Source of the DNA: Camelus bactrianus
Lineage: Eukaryota > Chordata > Mammalia > Artiodactyla > Camelidae
Reading direction: 5' to 3'
Assembly: GCF_048773025.1 (NCBI RefSeq)
Contig: NC_133561.1
Coordinates: 30,036,001-30,100,000, forward strand
DNA length: 64,000 nt
This document shows positions 1-12,534 of the stretch, piece after piece (position 1 is the stretch's first letter; each line of letters starts with the position of its first letter). Position numbers and translations under genes: made by a program. Below the pieces are notes generated by a model. It had not been told where the DNA came from. It did not search any database and was given only the letters and a program-made list of their open reading frames with translations.

Positions 1-451
1 GTAAGCTCTGTAAGCTCTCACACATCAATTGCTGCTGTGCACAGCTCGCTAGTCTCCCTCCTGCCTAAATCACTCAATAATTAAGCGCTACTAATGATGC
101 AACAGTAACCAAGAGGCCGAGGATAGCTGAGAAATGCTTCTCCTATTTAATGCATCAGGGACAAGAATCTGGGGAGTGTTTCCTGACCTGCAGCCACACA
201 GGCGTATAATCACTTAACCGAGACGTGCCCCTTCTTGGGTTGAGGAAGAAAGAGGAAAGTAGTGAGCGTGGCCAGGAAAGCTGGCAGCTCCGGGCTGCTG
301 GTGGCCTCACCTCAGCTGCTGCTGCTCTACCAGGAATCGCCCAGGGATGCGGGGCTGTGGCATTTCAGGAGCATCAGTGCCATCAAGAGACGAGGCCATG
401 AGTTCAGCTAGCAAGACACTCAGGCTTCAGGTTTTCCGTGTGTAAAATGAG
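1..451. other. Unannotated flank
   Basis: No gene, repeat or regulatory element recognised. Confidence 0.5.
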
Positions 452-712
452 GGGCAGACTGGAGCAGTGTTCCCAGAGCATGTCCCACAGAATCTAGGAA
501 TCTAAGAGTGTCTGCAAGACAGTGCGTGCAACAAAGGATTTCCTGGTCAGTCAATCAGAGAAGCCTGGCACGTTCTAGCCTCTTTTGGAAACTCAGAGTG
601 CCCTGGGGGGGTGGGGGGAGTCAACATGTGTTTAACTTTCTTTAGCCCAGCCTTTCCCACCAGTATTTGACCACATCCTTGGGAAACATGTTTTGAGAAA
701 CCCTGGACTCTG
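452..712. mobile_element. Probable non-autonomous hAT transposon remnant
   Basis: The ends resemble hAT-Charlie terminal inverted repeats: agtgttcccagagcatgt near 452 and acatgttttgagaaaccctg ending near 712. Family is not assigned. Confidence 0.4.
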
Positions 713-715
713 GAT

Positions 716-1030
716 GAGGAATTAGCAAACTATAAGCCAAGAATACGCTAAGAATGGCTTGGCCTGGTGGCTGAAAAACAGTCTTTACCTTTTTTAATGA
801 TTGAAAAGAAAAATCAAAAGAAGAACTTGTGTTTCATGATTCATGAGAGTATGGGAATTAAAATTGCAGTGTCCATAATAGCATTTTTATACGGACACAG
901 CCACATCCGTTTGTTTACACGTGGTCTATGGCTGCGTTTGTGTTACACTGACGGGGATGAGCAGTTGTGACAGGGACCATTTGGCCCACAAGGTCGAAAA
1001 TACTTACTATCTGGCCCCTTGCAGAGCCCG
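716..1030. mobile_element. Probable hAT-type MER element fragment
   Basis: It begins attagcaaactataagcca and ends with a degenerate 'gaccatttggcccacaagg...tactatctggcccctt' pattern typical of a common mammalian non-autonomous hAT family. The centre is eroded. Confidence 0.45.
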
Positions 1031-2016
1031 GCTCTAAATTACCTTCTTGCCCAAACTTTCTAAGAGTTTCCTTAAACCTGGGTCCAGGCAAAGAGATGGG
1101 CTTAGAAATATGATGTGAGGGGCGGGGTAACTTTCTCCCACTCGGAAGATCAGGGGACCCTGGGAGGAACAGCCCTTTCCAGTCTCTCCAGTCGGCAGAC
1201 CCTGAATCCCTCTGGCACCAGCACCCTTTGCCCCCATCACACACACAGTGCTGTTTGTTTTCTTTAGCGAGTCAAACACCTGTTGTCATCCCTGTCTGGC
1301 AGGCTGGCCTGCTGCCACTGCCACTACGGAGATCAAGCTTGAGCCGTTTGCTCCTGGAAGACCTGAGTCTTGTCCTCTAGTTCAAAGCAGGGGCCCGCAT
1401 CACACCCACCTTTTCCCTTCAGGGTCTAGATCATTACTAACAATCCCTAACTACTACGGGAAGAAGATGCCAAGAGGTATGAGTGAGAGAGAAGACAAAG
1501 AGTGCTAGGGAGGCTGGGAAGGACTGGAGAGACTAGACAGCTAAGGCAGGAAACGGGAAGGAAAAAATGAGTCCCTAGGTTGGGTGCAATCCTGGCCAGC
1601 TGTCTGCTGATCAGCAGGGGGGCGGAGGGATGAGCTGTTAGCAGGGCAGGCTAGGGCAGAGGCCTGAGGTCATGGATATAGCTTGGGAGGTTCCGGGATA
1701 TCCACCTGGGATCCCGAGCAGCTCATTCTGTTTAAGGGAGACATAATATAATATGGAGATTCCAGGCAAATACGGGCCTGAGTCTCAGGCTTGGCTGAGC
1801 TCATTGTAGCAAGATTTCCCTGGAAGCCAGGGCAAGGAGAGAACTCCAGGGCCTTGGCCCAATATAAAACGAGATCGCTGGTTATGAGTAGGAGCTTCGC
1901 ATGGAGGCAGACCTGGGGCCAAAACATGGTGAGCCTCTCTGAGCTCAGCTTCCTCATCTGTAAAACCAAATCCTTGCAGGGCCACAAGGACACAATGACA
2001 TAGATCCTTGCCACTC
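1031..2016. other. Unannotated intergenic stretch
   Basis: Nothing is confidently recognised apart from a short MIR-like stretch near 1935-1965 (cagcttcctcatctgtaaaa). Small open frames here have no recognisable product. Confidence 0.5.
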
Positions 2017-2188
2017 AAAGTGTGGTCTGCACCAGCAGATCAGGTACAGGGTATAGGGTATCGGGGAGCATGTTAGAAATGCAAGACCCCAAACCCTTCT
2101 CCCAAAACTACTGAACCAGCATGTGCATTATAAAAACTTCCAAGGTGACTTTTGTGTGTATTAAAATTTGAGAAGCATTTTCATAAAA
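2017..2188 (+). mobile_element. hAT-Charlie non-autonomous element (MER5/MER20 type)
   Basis: It starts near cactcaaagtgtggtctgca, has tgttagaaatgcaagacccc and ctactgaaccagcatgtgc in the middle, and ends aaaatttgagaagca. These are hallmarks of a common placental hAT MITE. Confidence 0.6.
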
Positions 2189-2250
2189 CACATGAAGGAC
2201 AACCTAGTGTCTTCCACCTGGTAAAGGCTTCAAGTGAAGAAGAGACTATA

Positions 2251-2480
2251 GCAGTGATTCTCAGTGGGGCAGTTTTGCCCCCAGGGGACATCTGACAGTG
2301 TCTGGAGAACTTTTAAGTTGTCATAATTGGGGAGGTGAGCGACGGGAGGTGGAAGTGCTACTGACAGGTAGTGGAATGGGCCACGGATGCTGCTAAACAT
2401 CCTGCAGTACACAGGACAGCCCCCCATCGCAAAGGATCATATGACCCCTAAACGCCAACAGTGCTGAGGCTAAGAAATCA
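2251..2480 (+). mobile_element. MER5A (hAT-Charlie) element
   Basis: Internal words ttttgcccccaggggacatc, gatgctgctaaacatcctgc and gtacacaggacagcccccca match the MER5A consensus I recall. The ends cagtgattctcag and gctaagaaatcac form eroded inverted repeats. Confidence 0.75.
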
Positions 2481-3639
2481 CGGGCTGGAGGAAAGCAGTG
2501 GCTGTGGGGGAAAGAGCTGAAATAGGAGCAGAGAAGATAAGAAGGTGACCCTTCTCGGGAAAGGCAGAGGAGTGGGGAGCAGTGGACTGATGAAATGGTC
2601 AGGAGAAGGAAAAAGCAAGATGGCAACTAGGAAGGCAGTGCCAAAAGCCTCCTGGTGGGAGCAGATGGGCGAGGCCTGGCTCACTGGCTCACCACCCCTT
2701 CCCCCAGGGGAAGCTCCAAGTCTCAGACTTTGGGAGGTTGGAGAAAGTGGGGCTGGTCCTTTAGTCCAAATTCATGTGTTTTCATCCAAACTCCATCCTG
2801 GAGCAGATTAAGACCAGAGGCTCTCCTAATCTCTATAATCTCCGTGCTCTCTGGAACTTGGAGAATTTCCTTTACAAAAATATTGGGTGGGAGAAAAGGT
2901 CCTCTGAGGATAAACTTTGATTTACAAGGCTACTTTCCCCACTAAATACTGTTTATTAGACGTAGGGGGTTTATTCTGTTACTCTCATGCTGTCTCTGTC
3001 GTGTATGTATGTATGCATGTGTGTATATCATGTTATTTCTGCAAAGTTTGAATCTTACATTTGAGAAGTATATCTATTCCCACCCACATCCCCTACAAAT
3101 TGTCCTAAACCTATACACATAGAGAGAAAAGCACTGAACCAGGATGGAGAAGAGTGAGGCAGTAAAGAGCTCACCCTGAAATCTGAATACTCCCTCCCTC
3201 CTTCCGACTGATGGAAATGCCCTGCAGGAAAGAAGTGATGAAAATGCTAATTAGGATTTCCTGAACTCCAAGCGATAAAAGAAAGTTACATCATCATTTG
3301 TCTTCCTGTGAATTGATTAAATCCTTACTCTGAGTGAGATTGTTATCTCCCTGCTTGGCTAGGAGACTTAGGCAGTGACAGATGTGGGATTCCTGGGCTT
3401 TTGTTGGTTCTTCTCCCTGTCTTAGTTGCAGTCGTTCCAAGAGCAGAGATGAGGGGAGGGTGTCCGCAGATTGGCCCCCTTAGCCAGGCGCCCTGCCATT
3501 CCACCTTGCTTCTGTCACTGGTGTAATAAATGATCTATTATTACAGGCACTTCAAAGGATGAGTAAAAACAAACACTGCTTATTCTTACATGTGTACAGC
3601 ATGCTCACGTATACAAAATACCTCCAGGTGAATTTCCTC
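2481..3639. other. Unannotated intergenic stretch
   Basis: Short GTAT-rich patch at about 3001-3027; otherwise nothing recognised. Confidence 0.5.
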
Positions 3640-3850
3640 ATTTGATATGCACCATAACCTTTTGAGATACACAGGATAGATATTATTAGCTGTCCTTTGC
3701 AGATTAGAAAGCTAAGAGTCAGAAAAGTCAAACAATTTTCCCTAGGTCACATAAATACATGACAGAATCAGAACGAGAGTGCAGGTCTTCTGGTTCTCAG
3801 TCCAGTATTCTTTCTCCTCTACCATCCTTCCTCCACTTCTCAGTCTCGCA
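3640..3850 (-). repeat. MIR SINE remnant
   Basis: The reverse-orientation MIR pattern is seen: tttgcagattagaaagctaagagt, then ccctaggtcacataaatac and gcaggtcttctggttctc. Confidence 0.6.
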
Positions 3851-3904
3851 TGTGTTCATCCATTTACTGACCAAATATTTTCTAAGCACCTACTGAGTGT
3901 CAGA

Positions 3905-4236
3905 AAAGGCTATACAAAAAATAAATGACTATGGTAACATTTAAAATATGTAACATGTAAAATATCCAGAACAGACACATCTACAGAGACAAAAAATAAT
4001 AATAATAGAGCTCTGGTTACCTATGGCTTGGAGTTAGGGACCGGGTGGGTAGAAGGAATTGGGAGTGACTGCTAATGAGTACAGGGTTTCTTTGGGGGAT
4101 AAGGAAAATGTTCAACAATTATAGGGACCCATTCTATGAATATACTAAAAACTATTGAATTGCACACTTTAAAACAGTGAACTCTATGGTGTGTAAATTA
4201 TATCTCAGTAAAGTTGTTAAAAGATGAATGAAGTCC
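3905..4236 (+). mobile_element. Old L1 3' end (L1M-type)
   Basis: It shows a typical 3' terminus: ggttacctatggcttggagt, gaattgcacactttaaaaca, ggtgtgtaaattatatctca, then gtaaagttgttaaaaga. It splits an older repeat whose halves lie on either side. Confidence 0.7.
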
Positions 4237-5189
4237 TTGTGCTCTACTGAGTCGGTGGAGTGGATACACTTGCAAGCAGATATACTGCAACACCAAGTCA
4301 TGGGACTGTGTTAACATCACTAACAGAAAGATTGAGCCTACGGAAGCATCAAGGTGAGGCAGAATCTTGGTGAGGCAGAGTCTTGGATGGTGCTGGAAGG
4401 GATGGAGAAGCTTTCCAGTGGAGGTGACATTTGAGCTGAGGCTTGAAGCCCAAACAGGAGTTTGCCAGCAAATGTAAAGGGAGGGTACCTGCTGGAGACC
4501 CCTGTGACCTCCACTAATTCTATGGCCACACAGCTACTGTAGAAGACCAAGGAGAAGAAATTTCTGGAGGCTGCTAGAAGAGGGAGGGTCACTGATTATT
4601 ATTTGCTTGATGACTGATAGAAGTCCATGGGGAACAACAATTTAAATACAGCTGCAGGGAGCGGTAGAGCGTGTGCTTGGCATGCACGAGGTCCTGGGCT
4701 CAATCCCCAGTACCTCCATTAAAAAAATTAAAATAAATAAACCTAATTAACTCCCCACCAAAAAAAAAAAAAAAGAGTTTAAAACATTAAAAAAATAAAT
4801 AAACAAATACAGCTGCAGGGCAAGTAAGAGGACCTAGGGTGCTACTGACCCCTGGGAGCTACCGACAGGAATGGAGCAGTGGGTCCCAGATTTCTAAGTA
4901 AAGACTTTGGCCAGTCACCATCCAGGATCTTGGGAGGGCAAAGGCACAGATACATCCTTTTCTTTCCCTCACACTGCTCAGCACAGCAGAGTAGGTTATC
5001 GAATAAGTAAACAAGTAGTGAGTAAGGTACTCGATGTGGAATGTATTCAGAATGGTTCGAAGTCTGCATTCTGGTGGGCTCATCTCATCACATGAACAAG
5101 GAATTTTGAACCCCTGAAAGTACTCTCAGTGGGCTATGCACTTGAAAGTACAGTGGGCCTTGTGGTTGCTCCTTCCCTTCAGTTTCCCT
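4237..5189. other. Eroded old repeat, SINE, then unannotated DNA
   Basis: 4237-4600 looks like the second half of an unresolved old repeat (ggaggtgacatttgagctga). A partial duplication of gtgaggcagaatctt / gtgaggcagagtctt sits at about 4352-4385. After the SINE, 4800-5189 shows nothing recognisable. Confidence 0.45.
4652..4775 (+). mobile_element. Camelid tRNA-Ala-derived SINE
   Basis: The tRNA-related body agcggtagagcgtgtgcttg gives way to a degenerate B box (gggctcaatcccc), agtacctcc, and an A-rich tail. The 5' end appears truncated. The sequence resembles the camelid-specific SINE and is key for placing the organism. Confidence 0.85.
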
Positions 5190-5560
5190 CTCCTTGGAAC
5201 ACAGGAAAATTGCACTTCTCTGCCCCCACTGAAGCCCAGCAAGGCCACGTGACTATTTTGACCAATGAAATGTAAGTGGAAGAATCATGCCTTACTTTAG
5301 GTGGAAGCACTTAAAAGCCAGTGCACAGTTCTGTATGCTCTCTCACATCCTGCTTGTGCTGAGATGCCAGCATTATAGGGTGGAAGCCTGTAGCCTGGGT
5401 CCCTGAGTATCTGTGATGAGCAGATTCCCCATACTAACCTGTACTGGATGCATAATATAAATGAGAAATAATTTTGTCCCAATAAGCCACTGAGAAAGAT
5501 TAAGGTGTTCTTTGCTACTGCAGCATAACTTAGCCTAGCCTGACTAATACAGAAGGAATG
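5190..5560 (+). mobile_element. Probable ancient solo LTR-like repeat
   Basis: Words include gaccaatgaaatgtaagtgg, aagccagtgcacagttct, gcctgggtccctgagtatc, aataagccactgaga and gcataacttagcctagcc, ending ctgactaatacag. This resembles a common mammalian ERVL/MaLR-type LTR. It is an old, decayed fossil and the family is uncertain. Confidence 0.45.
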
Positions 5561-5987
5561 TTAGAGGGGAGAGGGATTTAAACACTTTGAAAATCCCTTT
5601 CAACTCTCAGAAAATGAATGTAGACGCTGCTGTGGGCAAAACTGTTATGCTATATGCTAGTTAGACAACTCATTATAAGTCACAGTGATTCTCAAAAGCC
5701 TTTGATGGAAGTTACTGCTTTCTTCTTGGACACAATGTAAACTATGCATTCAGCGGGATGAGGTCACGTTATGGCATGATGCTGCCCACTTTGGGATCCA
5801 GCCACTGGCTGCTCAGTCATTCAGGAGTCACATAAAGGGGAACAGCTCTGGAATGGAGCGTGGATGGAAGCCTAAAAGCCTATGGGCAGGAGAGAGCCCT
5901 ATGCTCTCAGCAGGGGTGATGGAGAGGCCCCTTTTCCTTGAAGGTACCTATAAAAAGTCTTGGACGAGCCAACAGACACACACACAT

Positions 5988-6024
<37 letters not shown>

Positions 6025-7285
6025 ACACATACTCATTTACTACATGGATTTTAAAACTTGTAAAGAAAGAAAGGCTAAGACCCAGCACGTCTGAACTTGC
6101 CCCAGAATATGAGAAAGTAGAGATTGTGTCCCTGAAAAAGCTTCCATATGATACTTGATGCAAAATGACTCGGGTTTTTAAACCAATAGTTTTTTTTTTT
6201 CCTTTGCTCCTTATCACCAGCCTTTGCCCACAGGCAATTGATCAAACCCATCAAAAGTCAAAGGACTTGGTGAAGAGGAGAAGCTGCTTCCAGCAAGAGT
6301 GGGTAGGCCTCTCTTCACTCAGACTCTGATTTGAACTTCCAAAAAATGTCCTCTTGGAAAATGTGTTACTCATGAAAATAAAGACATGGTGCTTCCCCTG
6401 TGGAGTATTTCCTGCCTTGAAAATTGACCGTGCCTCTTTCCAGGCCAGAGAGATGGCCCCACAAGAAAGTAGATCTAATGGATCTGATTTCTTGATCCTG
6501 GTTGAATTAATTCTGCTTTCTCACAATAAAATAAGAATAAAGATAACCTGGAATAGCAGAGCCTGAATGTCTTGGTTTCATTAACCGGGGATGAAAAATT
6601 AGAAGTTAAAAATCTCAAAGTGCTATGGTCCCAAATCCTGATGTAGAGCTAGCCGGCTCCAGTTCTCCCACTCTCTGGCGTGTTTTGAGAACTCTCATAA
6701 GGGGGTTTCTCATAGGCTTGTCCATGAACCATCTGTGCCATCAGGGCGGGCCAGGCTGGGGACTGCAAGCTCCAAATGCTGCCCCAGAGGTGGTGAGAAC
6801 CGGGATCTCCTCACCAGGTTCTCAGTGCCAATTTGCTCCAGCCAAAAAAAATGTTGCCAGGTCACGTTCACCCCTAATGGGGTGTTTGGGCCCAAAGTAT
6901 CACAGAGTCCAGTGAAGCCGCTTTCCCAGTTTACACTCAGAGCCCTTCTTGGCCCCAGGATGTCCACACACCTCCAGAGCGCTTTGTCTGGGGCAGCTTC
7001 TGGTAGCACCGGACAGGAATTCATCATTTCTTGGAGGTGGGTGTGGTGGGGAGGGTGGCTAGGGATAGTTCTCAGCCCTAGTTTTTACCAAATTATTCCA
7101 AATACCGCCACAATTTGATAGTCACAAAACCCCCGTGAAGCAGAGCGTGTATCATTAGCTCCGCGTTATTCATTAGAAAGCCCGCACAAGAAAGAAAATG
7201 TCACTAGACAGTGATTTGCCTAAGCTCACGGAGCTGGAGAACAGAGCTCCCTAGACCTGGCCGCAGGTCTCGGACTCCAAGCCTC
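5561..7285. other. Unannotated intergenic stretch
   Basis: Apart from the CA microsatellite, I see no gene or repeat that I can name. Open frames of up to 127 codons occur but lack any recognisable domain. Confidence 0.45.
5975..6028 (+). repeat. (CA)n microsatellite
   Basis: About 25 CA units with one TG interruption near the start. Coding-like open frames across it are artefacts. Confidence 0.97.
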
Positions 7286-7410
7286 GGGGGGTGGGGGGTA
7301 GGGGGCATCGCTGTGCGGGGGGGGGGGGGGGCGGCGCGGTGCGCGGCCGCGCGGTGCGCGGCGGGTGGGGGGCGCGCAGCCGCGCTTCGCTGCGCTTCCG
7401 TGTCCGCGGC
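7286..7410. repeat. G-run and CpG-rich low-complexity patch
   Basis: A 15-G homopolymer at 7317-7331 follows three shorter G runs. It is followed by CpG-dense sequence with a perfect 14-mer direct repeat, gcgcggtgcgcggc at 7334-7347 and 7349-7362. The surrounding DNA has ordinary composition. No gene or promoter is recognised here. Confidence 0.85.
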
Positions 7411-7610
7411 TCTGTGACTTCCTAGCCGTGTGACTTCGGGTAAGTCACTTGATTCCTCTGTGCTTCGGTTCCCGCATCTGGAAAGGGAGAATAATCATAC
7501 TACCCACCTCAGAGGCATCTGTGAGGATTCAATGAGAAAATACATGCAAAGCACATAGAAGACAGCCTGACACATAAATCAGCATGCGCAAGAGGTAGCT
7601 ATTATTAAAG
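7411..7610 (+). repeat. MIR SINE remnant
   Basis: The MIR core is clear: ctagccgtgtgacttcgggt, aagtcacttgattcctctg, then aatgagaaaatacatgcaaa and a tail near tattattaaagt. Confidence 0.75.
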
Positions 7611-7904
7611 TACTACTGCTATCATTTTTATATATTACCATGGCACACTTAGTGCCTTTTGTCAATGAGAAGAGCTTGGGAAAGCTACACACAACTTTCA
7701 CCCTTTAACTCTATGATCTTCTGTTTAGGAAAAAATACTTTAATGGCTCATAATAGCATCCCATATAGAAACAGGAGAATATACTGTGGCTGATCCCAGC
7801 GTTTATCAGTCTGTTTAGGGAACCTGCAAAGTTGCTTTAAAATTATAATAGGGGGATGGGAGAAATAGACAAAGGGGATTAGGAGGTATAAACTTCCAGT
7901 TATA

Positions 7905-8102
7905 AATTAAACAAATCGTGACGATGTCATGTACAGTACAGAGAATATAGTCAACAATATTGTAATAACTTTGTAAAGTGACAGAAGGTAACAAGGCTTA
8001 TTGTGGGGCCATCTCATAATGTATATAAATATTAAATCACTGTGTTGTACACCTGAATCTAATATAATATTGTATGTCAATTATACTTCAATAAAAAAGG
8101 GG
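7905..8102 (+). mobile_element. L1 3' end
   Basis: Words include cagttataaattaaacaaat, gtacagagaatatagtcaac, ctgtgttgtacacctgaatc and an AATAAA-rich end. It is a typical old L1 3'UTR, 5'-truncated. Confidence 0.7.
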
Positions 8103-8344
8103 GAAATTTAGGATACTTAAAAAATTAGTAGTCCGGCCCCAAGAGAAGTCATATGAGAATATGATATGAAAGCTTCAGGACCAGAATTCATTGAGTGGGC
8201 TCTTTTTGGATTAACAATTGTAATTAAAGTAAATGAGGACGGAATCATTCCCTGACAAGCCAAATCATTTTGTCCTAAAATCATTGTACCTTAACCATTT
8301 CTACTTTCCTCTAAAGCTCGTTGATCTGAGTATGTTTTCATTTC

Positions 8345-8640
8345 ATCTTTATTTTTTAAATAATAGCTTTATTGAAATATAATTCGCCTTTTTAAAGTGT
8401 ACAACTCAGTGGTTTTTGGTATATTCACAGAGTTGGGCAACCAGCAACATTATCTAATTTCAGAAGATTTTCATTACCCCCCAAAAAGAAACCTCACACT
8501 CATTAGCACCACATCCCTCTCCTCTGTCCTCTTAGTCCCAGGAAACCCCTGGTTTACTTTCTGCCCCTATGGCTTCACCTATTCTGAATGTTTCCGAGCA
8601 TTGCATTCGAAAAGTTATAAAGCTAATTTCAAGTTTAGAA
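8345..8640 (-). mobile_element. Old L1 3' end, antisense
   Basis: It starts aatagctttattgaaatata and contains gtgtacaactcagtggtttt and cccctggtttactttctgcc, the reverse of a well-known L1M 3'UTR. Confidence 0.6.
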
Positions 8641-9540
8641 TATCATCTTCCTCTGAGGTGAATTTATATTTGCTTCTGGAAGGAGGGCAGAGGATTGGTA
8701 ATTCCATGTTAGTTTCATCCAGTCATAGACTGAGATGATTAAAAGCTGATTTTCTGTCTGTGCTCGGGGCAGGCTACTTGTGGGTTACCATGATGCCTAA
8801 GGGGACAGCACTTTGGGATCTCAGCTGGGAGCTTGGCAGGGAGGTTACCAGGGCCCCTCAACAGCAGGCTCCTATCACCTCTTGTTGTGGCCCCAATCCT
8901 GTAAATTTGTGATAAGCTCCGGACATCTTCTCAGTCTCCCACCCTCTAATCAACTTTTCTCAATTTAGATGACTTCCCCCAAGGAAAAGCAGTCCCCAGT
9001 GAGGACTCAGCTCGGCTCACTGTTCTGGATTTCCCTCTTGCAGATCTTAGCCCTGGAATTATGCCTGTCTTGTTATGTCTCCAAAACGATCAAACAGTTT
9101 TTTTGTTTGTTTGTTTTTGTATTTCCTGGTTTTTCCAACTTTTCTTGAATTCTCCTCAATGAGAAGGCTCCTCTAAAAGCCAACAGGTTTTTCCTCCTTC
9201 AGGCAGAACAGACCAAGAGGAAGATAGTCCCACATACTCACCAGCTCCCCAACAGCTTTCAGAAAAACCTCTGTACATCTGCTGGGCAGGGCCTGGGAGG
9301 ACTGAATGAGAGAACCCAAAGTGCTTAGTGAGTTTTGTAATAATCATGTTTCCTCCTTTGTTCCAGCTTTGATAAAGCTTGGAGCCAAATTTTGATCTTT
9401 CTAGCAAGTTATGATTCAGAACATTATGACATGTCCTTTGTGGAACAATCTTGGCTCAACTTTATTTTATTATCTGTGTTACAAGTGTTTTCATCCACTG
9501 TCCTTAAATCTTGCTGTGTTGTATGTATCATTTCTTTCCA
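8641..9540. other. Unannotated intergenic stretch
   Basis: Short GTTT repeats near 9100-9118; otherwise nothing recognised. Confidence 0.45.
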
Positions 9541-10386
9541 TTTTTTTATTAAACTATAGTCAGTTTACAATGTTGTGTCAATTTCTGGTGTACAGCACAG
9601 TGATTCAGTTATACATATACATACATATATTCCTTTTCATATTATTTTTCCTTATAGGTTACTACAAGATATTGAATATTGTTCCCTGTGCTATATGGTA
9701 GATCTTTGCTGTTTATCTGTGTTGTATATAGTAGTTAGTATCTGCATATCTTGAACTCTCAATTTGTCCCTTCCCACCTCCATTCCCCCCTGGTAACCAA
9801 AAGGTTTGTTTTCTATGTCTGTGAGTCTGTTCTGTTTTGTAAATAAGTCCATATGTGTCATTTTTTCACATTCCACATATAAGTGATATCATATGGTATT
9901 TTTCTTTCTCTTTCTGGCTTACCTCACTTAGAATGACGATCTCCAGGTTCATCCATTGTGCTGCAAATGGTATTATTTTATTATTTTTTGTGGCTGAGTA
10001 GTATTCCATTGTATACGTATACCACAACTTCTTTATCCAGTCATCTATAGATGGACATTTAAATTATTTCCATGTCTCGGCTATTGTAAATAGTGCTGCT
10101 ATGAACACTAAGCAAGCATCTTTCTCCAGATATATGCCCAGGAGTGGGATTGTTGGATCATAGGGTAAGTCTATTTTTAGTTTTTTAAGGAATCTTTATA
10201 CTGTTCTCCATAATGGCTGCACCAAACTACATTCCCATCAACAATGTAGGATGGTTCTCTTTTCTCCACAGCATTTATCATTTGTGGGCTTTTTAATGAT
10301 GGCCATTCTGACTGGTGTGAGGTGATACTTCATTGTAGTTTTGATTTGCATTTCTCTGATAATTAGCAATATTGAGCATTTTAAAT
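9541..10386 (-). mobile_element. Artiodactyl-type L1 3' fragment, antisense
   Basis: Poly(T) then attaaactatagtcagttta, tggtgtacagcacagtgatt, taggttactacaagatattg, tggctgagtagtattccatt, and ctggtgtgaggtgatact near the inner end. It is 5'-truncated, covering the 3'UTR and the end of ORF2. The open frames in it are fragments. Confidence 0.85.
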
Positions 10387-10449
10387 AAAGGTGCTTTGAA
10401 TTGCCATATGCTATAGGTCTGATGGGGAATATTGATATTAGCCCAAGAT

Positions 10450-10700
10450 GGAACCACTTCCCTGGGGTATGAGGACTTCAAGGTCCTTTGTCTTTTTATG
10501 CCACTCACTGAAATCCTTGCTCATCCTTCAAGGTCTAATCCAAGGATCTCTCCTTCAGAAAGCCTTCCCTTGCCTCTCCACATGGATATCTTTCCTTAAT
10601 CACATTGAGTTTATATTGCTGGCAATGACTTTTCCTATCAGCCTCACTCTCTTTATATGCCTCCAACCTCCACAATGCCTCGAAAGAGAAATTACCTTGA
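10450..10700 (+). repeat. L2 LINE fragment
   Basis: It contains atccttgctcatccttcaag, gtctaatccaaggatctct and cagaaagccttcccttgcct, the familiar L2 3' region. Confidence 0.65.
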
Positions 10701-10705
10701 ATTGA

Positions 10706-11627
10706 ATTATGTTAAAAGAGTTTTACTGGTATGTAATTGGCATGCAAGAAACTGCACATATTTAAAACGTGCAATTTGATAAGCTTTGGCATATTTATGC
10801 ATCTGGAAAACCGTCACCGCCATCAAAATAATGAACATATTCATCACAATTTAACCATTCATTTGTTGGTAGACAGGTAGGTTGATTCAAAGGTGGGGCT
10901 ATTAAAAATAAAGCTCCCATGAGCATTCATGTACAAGGCTTTGCATGAACGTATGTTTTTTTCCTCTTGGTTAAATACCTAGGAGTGAAATGGCTGGGTC
11001 ACATGGCAGCTGTTTGTTTAACTTTTTAAGAAACTGCCAAACTGTTTTCAAAGTGATTGCATGATTTCACATTCCCACCAGCAGTATATGAGTTTCAGTT
11101 CCTCCACATCTTCCACCAGCACCTGGTATTGTCAATGTTTTTATTTTTAGCCATTCTAATAGGCATCACATGGTATCTCACTGTGGTTTTAATTTGCATC
11201 ACTTAAAGGCAAATGAGGTTGAGCATCTTCTCATGTGCTTCTTTTCTCCCATGTGTTTATCTTCTTTGGTGTCTGTTCAAATCTCTTGCTCATTTTTTAT
11301 TGGATTGTTTTCTGATAATTGAGTTTTGAGTATTCTTTTTATTTTCTGGACACACACCCCTAATTATATCCAGGATCTGCAAATACTTACTCCCAGATTA
11401 TCAGCGGTCTTCATTTTCTTATTTGTCTTTTAAAGAGCAGAAGTGTTTAATTTTAATGAAGTTCAACTTATCAACTTGCTTTTTTTTTAATGGATTCTGC
11501 TTTTGGTGTTGGATCTAAGAAATCTTCGGCTAATCCAGAGTCACAAAGGATTTTTCTCAGGTTTTCTTTGAGAAGTTTTATAGTTGTAGACTGTACATTT
11601 AGATCAATAATCCATTTTGAGTTTATG

Positions 11628-11682
<55 letters not shown>

Positions 11683-12510
11683 ACATAACTTGTATGTATA
11701 GATCCAAGTTCATTCTTTTCTATACAATATCCAATGATTTTAGCACCATTTCTTGAAAATGTTATTCTTTCTCCACTGATTAACTTTGTACTGTTGTTGA
11801 AAATCAATTGTCCCTTGATGTGTGGGTCTTTTTCTGGACTTTCCATTCTGACTCATTGATCTATTTGTTTTTACATCTGTACCACACTGTCTTGATTGTC
11901 ATAGCTTTATATGTCTTGAAATCAAATAATATTAATCCTCCAATTTTGTTCTTTTCAAAGTTATTTTGTCTATTTTAGAATCTGTTGAATTTTAGTAAGA
12001 GTTTTAAAGTGAATTTGTCAATTTCTACCTTTAACAAGGCTGCTGATATTTTTATTGTAATTGCATTGAATTTTTAGATCAGTTTTGAGGAAGGGAGTAA
12101 TCAACAGCTTTAATAATATTGAGACTTCTGACCAATGAATATGGTATATCTCTCCATTATTTAGATTATCTTTCAATTCTCTCAGCAATGGTTTGCAGTT
12201 TTCAGTGAAGAGATCTTTTACATCTTTTGCTTTTGATTTATCCCCAAGGATTTCAAATTTTTTTGATGCTATTGTAAATAGTATTTTTTTTTAATTTCAA
12301 GTTCCAATGGTGTGTTGCTGGTATATGGAAATACAATCTATCTTTGTATATTGATCTTGCATTCTGCAAATAAAACTTTATATTAGTTTTAGTAGCTTTT
12401 TGTAAATTCCATTGGCTAGAACTACCTAGATAGGCGTGTCATCTCTGAATAAAGACTGTTTTACTTCTTCATTTCCAATCTGGGTGACTTATTTCTTCTT
12501 GAATTGAATT
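10706..12510 (-). mobile_element. Old L1M LINE fragment, antisense, about 1.8 kb
   Basis: It begins in the 3'UTR (agttttactggtatgtaatt, caatttgataagctttggca). It then passes through ORF2-derived words such as ggagtgaaatggctgggtca, caatttctacctttaacaag and gaatttttagatcagttttg. A TA/CA microsatellite sits inside it. It is heavily mutated. Confidence 0.8.
11628..11690 (+). repeat. (TA)n(CA)n microsatellite inside L1
   Basis: Alternating TA steps run directly into about 15 CA units, expanded within the old L1 body. Confidence 0.95.
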
Positions 12511-12534
12511 GAGATGTAGTGGTCCTGGAAGTAC

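Noticed and set aside
5853-6217. Open frames across the CA repeat
   Set aside because: The open frames are produced by the dinucleotide repeat (His-Thr or Cys-Val runs) and have no gene support.
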